A DNA stretch of 64,000 nt from NCBI GenBank assembly GCA_963082875.1, contig OY720097.1, positions 9,060,501 through 9,124,500 of the forward strand, written 5' to 3'. The position numbers and the translations under genes were made by a program. The notes under the pieces were generated by a model. The model did not search any database, was not told the origin of the DNA, and saw only the letters and a program-made list of their open reading frames with translations. This stretch comes from Corella eumyota. Taxonomy: Eukaryota; Chordata; Ascidiacea; Phlebobranchia; Corellidae. Shown piece after piece: positions 1 through 11,568 of the stretch (positions within the stretch are counted from its first letter, which is position 1; each line of letters opens with the position of its first letter).

Positions 1-49
1 TGAGATTTTTTTTGGTAAAAAAATGCACGCCTGAAATTAACGTTTTCCA

Positions 50-295
50 GACTGGTGGAAAGTAGGGCAGTTTTCGACAATATCTCATGCGTGCAGGTGT
101 AAAAATTGGCGTGACCGCAGGTGCACATGTACAAAAATTTTCACTCTATGTGTGCACGCGTGATTTATGTTGACGTGTTTACCTTTAGTTTTGTATTGAC
201 TTTCAAAGCCAGGCAGCAAAACGTAAATTTTAGGCGTGCATTTTTTTAACGAAAAACATCTTGTGCGTGCACGCTGCCCTACTTTTCAGACTGCG
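50..295. repeat. Short inverted-repeat (MITE-like) element
   Basis: The motif GAAAGTAGGGCAG at about 59-71 recurs as its reverse complement CTGCCCTACTTTTC at 274-287, with CAGACTG-like flanks on both sides. The interior repeats GCGTGCA/TGCACGC words in both orientations. Bases 14-42 also match the reverse complement of about 222-248 (AAAAAAATGCACGCC core), so the end of a second copy may be cut by the window edge. There is no coding capacity. A non-autonomous DNA transposon is the simplest reading; family and target duplication are not determined. Confidence 0.4.
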
Positions 296-413
296 GTACA
301 ACAATTTGCGCCAATGGTTTCATTTTTTAGCCTGCTAGTACCCTTTAGTAAGATGCTAATAATTGTAATAACTATCTAAGGCAACTTGAGATTGGTGTAC
401 CGTATGTTCTTAT

Positions 414-2213
414 GGGGACTAGAAGCTTTGGTCGTAAGAAGCTTCGGCCAGAAGGTTCAGCCTGCGAAAAAACGCGGGAAAAAAATCAGCTCAAGACCAT
501 ATTTTACTTATAGGCTATTCAAAATAAAATTTGACAAAAAGTATAATACATAAAAAAAATTTTATAATTTGTTACGATAAATATTATGTTAGTTTTTAGA
601 ATATTTTTTTTTTTAAATTGTTGTCGTAAAAAAAAATTTACTTTCGGCATGCATAATTTTTCATTGAACTGCGGGAATTTCATGGCGTAAAGTCCACGTT
701 TGATGTCAACGTAATACCGTATTTATCAAAATTCAAAATAAAAAAGTATAGCCTATATAATAAATATTTAATATATATTTTTTTTTTTAAAACCTATTTT
801 TAAAACGAATTAAAGACGGATACTTTTTTGACCTGAAAAATTTTATGACTAATCGCTTTTGGCCTGCGAAATTTTAATTTCACTGATATACCTTATTTTA
901 CAGATATTTAAAATATTATTTTGCAGTAAGTACAATACATAAAGAAATTTTGTGTGGTTTTGACACTTAGATAAATCTTAGTTTAACTGTTCCTTTAATG
1001 ATTTATATCACAAACTAAATTAAGAACAAAGTAGATTTTGCTCTAAGTTATTAGTGTGTAAAAAAAATTGTTTTTATTTAATCAAATTCTGGTATTTGTA
1101 AATTATTTTTTTTTTAAATTAATTTCAAGTTTTAGGTTTTTTTAAAACAAATTTGTTTTTTTTGCAAATAAAAGTTTGTTTTTTGTTAAGTAATTGAAAT
1201 TTTTTAATTAAATTTTGGTTTATACATAAAACAAATTTAGGATTTTTTGTTTGTTTTTAGTTTAAATGAATTAGGAGTTTTCGGTTTGCTATCTAGCACC
1301 AAATTTAAAAAGTAAAACTGGTATAAGCTGAACTTTTAATCTGTTATTAATAATAAACTAAAGTTTAAAACTAGTGGTTATTAATAAACTAAAGTTTATA
1401 GCTGGGTGTAATTAATAAACTAAAGATTAAATCTGGAGGTAAATAATAAACTAAAGTTTAAAAAAATGAAGTTTATCTTTTAAATATATAACTGTTTTAA
1501 AGTAATTTTTTTTTTCTAAAATTTTATGCTTAGGTGTTTGTTATATTTTTTTATTTTTTATAATTGCATTTCATTCCAGTAGGATTAAAATAATAATTAA
1601 AATTTTCCGTGATTTCGTTTTAAATATTGATAATATAAGTTTAAAATGAATGTGATGTAAGCTAGCACGAATTTTTTACCTCAAAAGCGTCCGTTTTAAT
1701 GTGTTTCAAAATTACATTTTCGAGACAAAAATCTTTAAAAAAATAAATATTCTAAAAATTAGCATACATATGTATCTTAACAATCTGTTTAAACTTTTTT
1801 ACCTATTGTACTTTTTGCCAAATTTTATTTTAAATATTGGTAAAAGGTTTAAAGGTTGGTAAAAGAGTTAAAGGTATGGGCTTTTGTGTTAAAGGTATAC
1901 GCTTTCGCAGGTCGAAAGCGATTAGTCGTAAAATTTTGCAGGCCAAAAAAGCACCTGTCTTTAATGCGTTTTAAAAATACATTTTTAAGACAACAATTAA
2001 AAAAAAAATATTCTAAAAACTAACATATATATTTATCGTAACAACCTATCAATTTTTTTACGTATTATACTTTTTGTCAAATTTTATTTTGAATATCAGT
2101 AAAATATGGTTTAAGCTGACTTTTTATGCAGCAATTTCATCGCCGACCCCCGCGTTTTTTGGCAGGCTGAACCTTCTGGCCTAAGCTTCTCATGGCCAAA
2201 GCTTCTGGCAACC
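414..2213. mobile_element. Fold-back type element with long inverted arms
   Basis: The left end (about 421-475, AGAAGCTTTGG then GGCCAGAAGGTTCAGCCTGC) reappears as its reverse complement at about 2150-2208. The match continues inward: 840-880 (GACTAATCGCTTTTGGCCTG) pairs with about 1905-1945. Each arm holds two direct sub-repeats of one block (about 490-660 and 885-990 on the left; 1690-1850 and 1960-2110 on the right). No open reading frame is plausible, so this is a non-autonomous fold-back DNA element. I found no clear target-site duplication. It ends about 350 bp before the first recognised TAF1C exon. Confidence 0.65.
1349..1462. repeat. Tandem repeat, about 4 copies of a 30-bp unit
   Basis: The core AATAAACTAAAGTTTAAA is repeated about four times, separated by variable ACTGGNGGTTA-like spacers. 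It lies in the centre of the fold-back element between its arms. It is a local minisatellite with no coding signal. Confidence 0.6.
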
Positions 2214-2564
2214 ATTCTTATAAGTTTAATCTGTCAAGTTTGCAATTCAACATAAGGTATAAAAAACATAATATAAAAAGTTTTTGTTATATGTAGAAAA
2301 AGTTAAAAATGTTTTTTATAATTTTAAGGATACATTTCAAGGGATTCAATTTATGCCAAAAAAACAAAAATGCAGATCATATATAGATGAGGAAAATTAG
2401 TAAGTTTCAACCATAAAAATGGTGTATTTTTTAGCTGTGGTCAGTTTTAAAGTTAATAACAAAAATACCTCCTTTTTTTTACAAGTGTTCTTTAAAAACA
2501 AACAAATAAAAAAATGCAAACAAATAATTTAAATTAAATTTGTAGTTTTTTTTCTGCAATTCAG

Positions 2565-5500
2565 CCAGTATTGCCTCTTGGAAAACCTGGAATATTGACA
2601 ACAATATTTTCATCACTTACTTTTACTGATTTGTATACTGAAAAGTCAACAGTTTGCAAACAAAAAAGATGCAAGTATTAGTACTTTTTCTATTTGTCAA
2701 ATACAATTTTAAGGTTTTGAATCTTTAAGAAAATTACTGAATTTAATGTTTTTCAAGAACTTACTCTTTAACAAAAACTTATGCAGATAAAGCCAAAATA
2801 GAAAAACAATTTGAAAACTTAGCTTACGATCACCCGGATGTTTTTCATGGTTCATTCTTAAAATTAATGGCAAAAAATTTTGGTGAGGTAAAACACTTTA
2901 TGAGGTAAAACACTTTATTAGTTTTAATGTTTGACAGCAGGTGCAGTGGTCAGAACACTTGACTTCATTACATGAGGTTCTGGGTTTGGTCCCAACTGTT
3001 GTCATGCTTTAACGCTATTTAGCATAAACTCCTGCCAAGCCAATATTTAATCAGCAGTTTATTTATTGGGCAGTTTTAATCTATAATATTCCAAACTGCC
3101 AAAGGAAACTTGCAATCAGGTGGGGATAACTGATGTTACATTATGTTTAGGTCATAAAGTCGACAATCCCACAAAGTATGAAAAAAATTATTATGAAAAA
3201 AAATTTTCTTGTTTTGTGTTAAGAATCTGCTTTTTATTTAGAAAAACAACTTCGATAGTAAAGAACAGCGAAAATTGTTTTCCCAAATTTCTCCCCATGC
3301 TTTGGACATTCCAAGGGAAATACTAAACAAATTTTTGGTGGAAGAAATCACCTTACAGTCAGATACATTAGAATATGATCAAGATTATGCAGGTGGTTGT
3401 CTTTCATATCAACCAATTTCAAGCAGGTGACATTAAATTACTTTAAATAAATATTGATTGAAATTTTTTTAATACACCATGTCATAGACTTATTAAAATT
3501 TGCCTCCGATTTTATAAATAAGAGTCCAAATTTTTTTTTAACAGAAATGGATTTGAATATGGTTTTACAGTAGGGGCACAAGGGGACACAATGTCAGAAT
3601 TAAGCATTCAACTTTTGTGCACCAGTACAAGAAACAGAAAGGTAGTCTTATTTGTTTTTTTTGTTAAAAAAATAGTGTTAAACAAAACTGATTAGAATCT
3701 GTATTGGTAAATAGCATATGTGCAAGTTAAGTTGTTAAAGTACTTAAATCCTTGTGTTCATTTTTTTAAGAATGAAAACATTTCAACTGACCAAGAAATT
3801 ACTTTTCCAGTGTCTGTATCAACAAGCTCACAATACAAGTTAGTTTTTTTTATTTAAAATTGGTATGTTGTTTGATCCCCACTGCTCTTTAGCTGTATAA
3901 ACTTCTGCTGTGCCAGCATTTAATTAGCAGCCTAATTATTAGGCATTTATAATCAAAAATATTCCAAACTGCCAAAGACAACTCGTGACTGGGTCGGGGT
4001 AACAGTTGTTACTCTATGTTTAGGTTGTAAAATACTTTCCACATTGAGGATAATGTATAAAGAAAAAATATATAAAGAAAAAGCTTATCCTTTAGCCAAT
4101 TTTGATGCCTTAATGCAGTTTTCAATATTTCTGACATTGTTATAAATATGCTTACCTGTTTTGGTTTGGCCAGAGTTTGGGTCATTTATTGCAAGTTAAA
4201 TTAAAATATAAGGAATTGAACTCAAGACCTAATTTAGAAGAGTTAATTATTTTAATCACCACAAAATGCCGCCAGTTATTTGAAAGATATTGTTTTTATA
4301 ATTTTTTATTGCATTTTTGGTGGTTAGATCTGTTTTAAGCAGTCGGCTTCTACAAGTGGAAACTTCATTGTCATCAAATAATTCTGACATAGTTTTTGTT
4401 GGATGCAGATCAGGTTATAATGCACATGTTTTTTCTTTGAATAAAAACGAGATTTCTAAAAGTGAAGACAATCCTACAAGGTAGACTACTTATATATATA
4501 GAAATTTATGTATTAAAAAGATTAAAAATACTTGGGTAATTTGTCTAATTCTTTGATAATATTCCATTGTGTTTTTTTTTTAATAACCTAAATGCTGGTA
4601 GTTTAGATTTACAGCATTAACATAAAATATTGTATAATGATTGTTATTTTCTATCCCGTCATTTTTGACTTGCCTGGGCAGTTTTAAATATTATTGCTTA
4701 TATTAACCTGATACAACTCAAGGCTGCTGCAACATTCTTTTAAATTTTATTTTTTTGTAATGACTTGATCAGCTGGTTGTTTTAAAGTCCAGCTATACCA
4801 ACAAAGTTTAAAAATTATGCCATTTTAACTTAATATTTTTATTCTCCAATTAATGTTTTTCCTTATGTTATATCATCCATTTTTATAATATTTTACAGTT
4901 TAAAATTTCAGTCAGATTCTGCAGTTCAGCAACTAGGTTCTTCTAAAAGTAATTCCTTTTTAACATCATTGTGTTTAAACCCGTACATTGATGGACAATG
5001 CTCAATAGCAACATCTAGCGGCAGTGTTTATCTTTGGGATGCCAGTGTCCAGAATGACGCTTTTCTTCATGATGTAAGAATATTAATAAAAATGTGGATT
5101 TTTTTGTATTATTTTAAATATAAAATTAATAATAATTGTTTCAGAACATGAATGCGTTTAATGAAATTAAGATTGTGTTCTTAATATTTATATCTCTTAT
5201 TTTGCAGGTGAAGAATTCTTCATTACAGAGAATTTGTATTTCAAGTAATTACTCACCGAAATGGTTGCAACTTGAGCACACATCCCATCCTAGACAATTG
5301 TTTATAGCTGATCGCTACAACGTAAACGTCATAGATTGCAGAGTTAAATCGAACAGATTTTTAAGGTAGAACAAATAACCTAAGCCTATAAGGTCAGACG
5401 TATGGTTACAAAGGTTAATCGGAATAAAAATTTTGTAAGCCTTTATGTTTTTTTTTTAAATGCTTTAAAAAGTGCGCAAATAATAACAAACATTAATTTA

Positions 5501-7822
5501 CATTAACTTTAAACACCCATGGCGTGCATTGTGTCAGTTAGGATATTACCACTATTTACTTTACCAGGGTTCTAATTAACGTTTAAAAATTGATTCGTTA
5601 AAAATGAGATCGCATTTTTAGAGCAATGATTAGGCCAAGTCGTGATCTTGGTTTTTTTTAAATACTTGACGCTTTGCGTTGCATTTTTAAAAAGTACTAT
5701 GACTATGCTTACTGAAGCTTATCTTTATTGCGCAGCAACTATAGGTCTGCGAAAGTGAAATTTACGCATTGTAAGATCCTGAAAAGTTATTGCTATTAGA
5801 TGCCCTATAGTTACCTACACTTACGCAGGATTATATTGATGTAATTAAATTGTGTTATTTTAGGTTTGATTTGATATTTCTAATATATTTGTGAAAAACA
5901 ATTCTCTACTTTCAAAAAAACAATTCGCTTTTAGCGAAAAGCAACCCGTAATTTCGTTCCCTGTTAACTATATTCTTTTACGTTTGTTACTACAGGTAAT
6001 AGTGCACAATGTTTACCATGGCACATTGTGTACTGTTGGTTTGAGTGACCTTATAAATAGTACAATTTAAAATTTTTTAATTTTTTTTTCACTGTGTAAT
6101 AAGTTAGACTTTAGAATTGACTTTTTTATCCTAAAGACGGTAATTGCGTTTTTGGGCGCTATTAACTTAAGAAATTGTTCTGTTTTATATTCTGCTCTTG
6201 TTTTAATTGTGTTTCATTTTTAAAAAACACAATGGTCTTGTCGCGGTAACATTATGTAAACGCAAAACTTGTTTATGTTGTGATAAACCAATTAAAGAAT
6301 TCTTATATATTTCATTTAGTAACGTTTCCCTTAAACTAATATATTATATTTACATTTAGAATACTACACAACCTTGATCCAATAGCAGACGAGCAAATTA
6401 TGACAATCAAAAGCAGCAACAACTTTGCTGGTTATTTTTCACAGAGTTCACATAATAGTTTCCAGTGCTGGGTTGCCACTCAATCAAGCCTTTCATTGTT
6501 TGATCAACGACATTGCAAATTACCTATACTAAAATGGTCGCTTAACATGAGGTAATGCAACTTTTTTAGCCTTAAATTACTTTTGACACTATTCCTAGAT
6601 GAGTTTTTTTAATTTATTTGTAATTTTTTTGTTTCAAAGTCGACCCTGTCAACACCTAGCTTCTACATTTCTCCCTCATCAAAATGGAAATTTGATTGAA
6701 GGTTCATCTTTGATCGTTGCTGCTAACCAAGTTCCCCAGGAAATTCATTGCTATCAATATCGCAACTACAATGGTTGTGTGAACAAAAACTCATTTACTG
6801 AAGCCAGAACCACTTTACCACCAGTTTCAATTTCTGCTGTTAAATCTTTGGGCGGTTTCAAAGATATGAAAAATGCAATTAAATCCGATCCCAGTCAACT
6901 TCTGAATTCACATGTTTTAAATCGCATTTCGCAACCGCTGGTGGGGTTGGCGGCTTACAATTATCAAGCATCTGCATCGGAAGCAGGTGTTATGGTTTTG
7001 CAGGCGTCCAGCTGTGGTGATATTCTATATCAAGCTCTAAGTTTAAGTCATGTTGAGGATCAAGATAGAGAGTTTTCGCCACAGCCCGAAACTAACTTCT
7101 ATAGTAACATCGCTGATGAAAAGTATTTAACGTGGGCAAATAAAGTTGCCAAAGGCTTTAATCAAAAGTCTTTTGTCAAACTTCGAAATAATGCACATAA
7201 GTTGGACACCTTTCAGTGCTCTGTTAGGAAATTGAATACAAAGTTAAGCATTAAATTAAAAAACGTCATATCAACTAAAGATTGTAAAATGTGCAGCGAT
7301 ATGTGCCAACAACCAGTCGCAGAATTTGTCGAAGGTCTAATCAGGACTGTTGAAAGAAGCAGTTCAAAAAATAAGAAATCGTCCGACAGTGATTTAACAC
7401 AAAGCGAATACATGACTAGTGATGAAGATGTTCCTTTAGGCCAAAAAAGCCTGTCTGCAGATAAACAAAGAAGCACTTGTCCGAATTGCGGAGTGGATTT
7501 TTATTACAGTAATCAGCTTCTAGATTCTATGGAGTCCCGTCGTCCGCTTAGCAGAAACATGGTCGAAAGGAATATGACAATTTGGAGCGAAGACATATTT
7601 AAGGACGATCTGCCTGTTGAAGTGCCTCCACTGTGTTTGATTAACACCTCAAAGCCACAATGCGAACTTGGCAAAATACTGACGTCTACTTGGGACGGGT
7701 CTTACAAGGAAGCTTGGGAGGGTTTAGAAGAAGAAAAACTTAGCCAAAAAGAGGCGAATGTTATTCGTACAGCCCACGCAATATTGGACATTCTTCCACA
7801 TGCAGAAACCGTGAAACATTAA
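2565..7822 (+). CDS. TAF1C: TATA-box-binding-protein-associated factor, RNA polymerase I, subunit C (5' end missing)
   Basis: TAF1C is a subunit of SL1/TIF-IB, the TBP complex that recruits RNA polymerase I to rDNA promoters in the nucleolus. Exons: 2565-2674, 2758-2887, 3242-3426, 3545-3641, 3771-3838, 4328-4480, 4899-5073, 5208-5365, 6360-6551 and 6640-7822 (2451 nt, 816 codons plus stop); all phases close. Recognised blocks shared with human TAF1C, from memory: YDHPDVFHGSFLKLMAKNF (human LLDHGDVAF..LGKLMLENF), NPYIDGQCSIATSSGSVYLW, WLQLEHTSHPRQLFIADRY (human WRWADFTAHPRVLTVGDR), LFDQRHCKLPILKW, and SCGDILYQAL near the end of the beta-propeller. The tail is Ser/Lys/Glu-rich with Cys pairs (CKMCSDMC, CPNCG). 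The N-terminus (perhaps 60-80 residues) was not found: an ATG exon at 2353 does not join in phase. AATAAA is at 7876. The last exon, 1.18 kb, is much the longest. Confidence 0.85.
2937..3202 (+). repeat. tRNA-derived SINE copy in TAF1C intron
   Basis: This matches the SINE at 17.6 kb along its length: a tRNA-like head (GGTGCAGTGGTCAGAACAC), a degenerate B-box (GGTTTGGTCCC), the shared body (TCCTGCC, AATATTCCAAACTGCC) and the TTATGTTTAGGTC tail, ending in an A-rich stretch. It sits in the intron 2888-3241 and ends about 40 bp before the next exon. Its divergence suggests an old copy. Confidence 0.65.
3864..4085 (+). repeat. 5'-truncated tRNA-derived SINE in TAF1C intron
   Basis: Starts inside the B-box region (GTTTGATCCCCACTG) and runs through the family body: CTGCTGTGCCAGCATTTAAT, ATATTCCAAACTGCC, GACTGGGTCGGGGTAAC and the CACATTGAGGATAA tail with A-rich end. 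It lacks the A-box half. It lies in intron 3839-4327. Confidence 0.6.
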
Positions 7823-7875
7823 ATCTTTTATTTTATGATAAACTTTTGCCTTTCTTTAGGTGATTTTTGTTGATA

Positions 7876-7881
7876 AATAAA
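7876..7881 (+). promoter_or_regulatory. Polyadenylation signal of TAF1C
   Basis: AATAAA lies 54 bp after the TAF1C stop codon, followed by a T-rich stretch, as expected for a short 3' UTR. Confidence 0.6.
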
Positions 7882-8580
7882 TCTAAACCTTAGAACATTT
7901 TTGTTTTTTTTTTCTATTAATTTATGCTGGGTGCGCAAATTGAGAGCTTTAAAACAGGGTAACATTATTTGTTCTGACTTAGCATTAAATTACTTTCGTC
8001 GGTTTTGGCAGTGGACTCAGTAGATCTAATCACTGGATAAAAAGCATTAGTCCGAAGTTGTTTAAAAAAACAATAACTTATGTATACATAAATACTTAAA
8101 TGCTACAACCTAAAAGTATTCAAATCGTTCGCTTGTTGTTTGATAAATAATTTGATAAAATACCGGGCATAGCATTTTTTAATAAAGTTTTTCAAGTCTT
8201 ATTACCAATTGGATATAATTTTTCAATAAAAAGATTTGTGGTAATTGATACCCTAACCCTAAAAACTGACTTAATTTAGGCATTATTTCATGTGGTCACA
8301 ATATATATTTTTTTATTTTAATTTAAAAAGGTTAAATTTGTTAAGATTATTAATATAACATTACTAAATATTAAAACTTTGTTTGTGCTACCTTGATCAT
8401 TATTACAACATATTCGCTACGGGATGTAGCCTATTAAGTAGAATACTATTTTTTAAGCATTTCTTACAATTTTAGCCTATGTGAAGCCAAGTTGATTCGA
8501 ACTTAGAAAAGCATATTAAAAGTAAATATTTTGTTTATACGTTTAACTTAACCTGTCCTTAACGTTTTTATTAAAGTTGT
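7882..8580. other. Intergenic, nothing recognised
   Basis: AT-rich sequence with no coherent open reading frame, no tRNA-like boxes and no repeat I could match elsewhere in the window. A two-copy CCCTAA run near 8252 is too short to be telomeric. Confidence 0.5.
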
Positions 8581-10302
8581 GGATCTCTATTAATTTCGCA
8601 CGCCCTTAATGAACAAGGCGTTATAACCTAAGTATGGCAAATGTGCCACCAGATTTTTTAAAATCTGAAATGACGTCATAATTTTACATCGCATCACGTC
8701 ATTATTTAGGCGTTTATTCTCAAAAACAATAAAAATTAGTTTAAAATATGTTTAATGAATTATTAATATTACCCAACAAACTAACCTTGACTTATTGGTT
8801 AATAACTCACGGCAACAAATTACCCCTGGCACAGTGGTTAATAACTCGAGTTTTAGTCAACCAAATTAAACAATTTAAAGTTTTCACAAAAGAAGAAGAC
8901 TTCACCCACAGCAATCACCCATCAAGTTAACTCTATCGCCCCCAAGCGGAAAATGCGTAAACTTTAAATGTTAAAATTAAGGACAAATTTAGAATGAAGT
9001 CGCCCAAAAACCCAAAAAACAAATAGATTTTATAGACCATTAAACCTTACCGCGAAACATCGCGTTTTTACAAATGTAGATGCGCACGCCAGCAAATCAC
9101 CCCTGGCACAGTGGTTAATAACTCGAGTTTTAGTCAACCAAATTAAACAATTTAAAGTTTTCACGAAAGAAGAAGACTTCACCCACAGCAATCACCCATC
9201 AAGTTAACTCTATCGTCCCCAAGCGGAAAATGCGTAAACTTTAAATGTTAAAATTGAGGACAAATTTAGAATGAAGTCGCCCAAAAAATTTCTAAAGTTG
9301 GTGTTGCATTTAGATTGATCCACTTAACAACTTCTGAAAATTATAAAACTCGAGTTATTAACCACTGTGCCAGGGGTGATTTGCTGGCGTGCGCATCTAC
9401 ATTTGTAAAAACGCGATGTTTCGCGGTAAGGTTTAATGGTCTATAAAATCTATTTGGGTGGGGTTAGAAAGCTATAATTTTCAGAAGTTGTTAAGTGGAT
9501 CAATTTAAATGCAACACCAACTTTACAAATTTTTTGGGCGACTTCATTCTAAATTTGTCCTCAATTTTAACATTTAAAGTTTACGCATTTTCCGCTTGGG
9601 GGTGATAGAGTTAACTTGATGGGTGATTGCTGTGGGTGAAGTCTTCTTCTTTTGTGAAAACTTTAAATTGTTTAATTTGGTTGACTAAAACTCGAGTTAT
9701 TAACCACTGTGCCAGGGGTGATTTGCTGTCGTGCGCATCTACATTTGTAAAAACGCGATGTTTCGCGGTAAGGTTTAATGGTCTATAAAATCTATTTGGG
9801 TGGGGTTAGAAAGCTATAATTTTCAGAAGTTGTTAAGTGGATCAATCTAAATGCAACACCAACTTTAGAAATTTTTTGGGCGACTTCATTCTAAATTTGT
9901 CCTCAATTTTAACATTTAAAGTTTACGCATTTTCCGCTTGGGGGCGATAGAGTTAACTTGATGGGTGATTGCTGTGGGTGAAGTCTTCTTCTTTTGTGAA
10001 AACTTTAAATTGTTTAATTTGGTTGACTAAAACTCGAGTTATTAACCACTGTGCCAGGGGTAATTTGTTGCCGTGAGTTATTAACCAATAAGTCAAGGTT
10101 AGTTTGTTGGGTAATATTAATAATTCATTAAACATATTTTAAACTAATTTTTATTGTTTTTGAGAATAAACGCCTAAATAATGACGTCATGCGATGTAAA
10201 ATTATGACGTCATTTCAGATTTTAAAAAATCTGGTGGCACATTTGCCATACTTAGGTTATAACGCCTTGTTCATTAAGGGCGTGCGAAACTAATAGAGAT
10301 CC
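8581..10302. mobile_element. Large fold-back element with near-identical arms
   Basis: The outer ends are inverted copies: GGATCTCTATTAATTTCGCA at 8581 against the reverse complement of 10283-10302, with one mismatch in the first 20. About 370 bp of each arm (8581-8950 and 9935-10302) match almost perfectly, so both arms encode the same spurious 60-codon reading frame. Inside lie further copies of one block: direct at about 8824-9010 and 9104-9290, inverted at about 9541-9725 and 9857-10057. A second block (TACATTTGTAAAAACGCGA) is at about 9070, 9400 and 9740. The whole is a nested palindrome. Arm identity points to a young insertion or conversion between arms. No transposase is present and no clear target duplication was found. 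Confidence 0.75.
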
Positions 10303-11568
10303 AAAATTTTTTATACCTTAATTTCTTGAGTTATTTTGTTTATAAAGACAATTTTTGTAACAATTTTTTTTAAACTTTATTTAAACATCTTTACCTTAAA
10401 AAAGTCTTTAACCTTAACCCAATTCTCTTTTTAAACCAAAGAACTGAAACTTTTTTGCATGAATTCTGTCATGCGCAGTCCTTTGTAAAACTCTATTGCG
10501 ATCTTATGCTGTAATAGTAAAGCATTTAACGGTAAATAATTTTTATTTTTTGGATATAAATGTGATAAAAAATCAGATTTAAAAATATTGTATTTTGTAG
10601 GAACAGCGATATTGTGTAAAGCCCACTGTATAAACCTTACGAAAAATCGTATTTAAATTAAAATAGTTTTTATTTTTTAAATTTTTTTTATTTATAAACA
10701 CACTTTTACTTCTTTTGTGTTTAACAACACAACACATGTTATTATAATGTTACTAGTCTAGGTATAGCTTTTATTATTTTAATTTTAATAAAACTATAGT
10801 TCTTAGTTTTAGTTTCTTGATTTTGCGGGTAAACGAAACGTTGTTGAAAACTATAATACCATTCTAATTAAACCGCTATTTAAAGAATAAATGTCCACGT
10901 TGATTACTTACGTTTACGCAATATCGTTACATGATTTAAGGGTGACATCAAGTCTATTGCTAATTACCTTATCTTCATAAACCAAACAATTAACATATTC
11001 CGCGTGTTCTTGTCTACAAAATTTGTAAGTAGGTATTGACGTCATATCCATGTCACTTGTACATAAACGCACCACCCACAGTTCTTGTTAATTTGATGAG
11101 CGCATCCTGATTAATGAGTTAATTAAACTTACAACACGACGCAGTGTTTGTAAGGCCTTACTTACCTGAAGCTTCAAAGAAATTAAATCCGAGTAATTGG
11201 GATAAGTGTACAAATAATGTTTCGTTAATAAACCCTCTAATAACCACCTTTAACACAGATTTTGGCTATAGTCTATACACTTGATATCAAAATAGTCTCA
11301 TAATCAAAACAGCATTAATTATACTTTCCAATTACGTTTTATTTATTTATTTAATTATTACACTAATTATTTTTTGGCCAAAATTAAAATGCTTCGCAAA
11401 GAAAAAATAAATTGTTACAATTTACTATTTTTCTTTTATAATATAAGTTTTATAAAAGGCATCTCAGTTATAATATTAGTGCATTCGTTGTTTTTAAAAG
11501 GACTTGGCAACATTGGTTTTGTCCTTAGTATTTATTTATTGTTAGAAATTCTGCTACAAAAAACAGTT
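10303..11568. other. Intergenic, upstream region of the plus-strand CILP-like gene
   Basis: AT-rich and without a convincing reading frame. It should hold the promoter of the gene starting at 11569, but I see no unambiguous TATA box. CTTAG at 11524-11528 could act as a splice acceptor (tunicate genes often receive a trans-spliced leader), which would make the 5' UTR about 40 nt; this is inference. Confidence 0.4.

Noticed and set aside
2353-2399. ATG exon (MPKKQKCRSYIDEEN) with a GTAAGT donor as first TAF1C exon
   Set aside because: It does not join the exon at 2565 in phase, so it was left out of the model.
3120-3326. 68-residue open frame
   Set aside because: A frame shadow running from a SINE tail into a TAF1C exon read in the wrong frame.
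7213-7476. 87-residue minus-strand frame
   Set aside because: Antisense shadow of the large TAF1C last exon.
8250-8266. CCCTAACCCTAA resembling a telomeric repeat
   Set aside because: Two units only.
8748-8930. 60-codon reading frame, repeated identically at 9953-10135 on the other strand
   Set aside because: Both lie in the arms of the fold-back element; they are identical only because the DNA is an inverted repeat. No family similarity.
11374-11568. N-terminal extension of the plus-strand CILP-like protein
   Set aside because: The in-frame upstream stretch is Lys/Phe/Ile-rich and lacks a signal-peptide shape; the ATG at 11569 gives a good signal peptide directly before the first splice.
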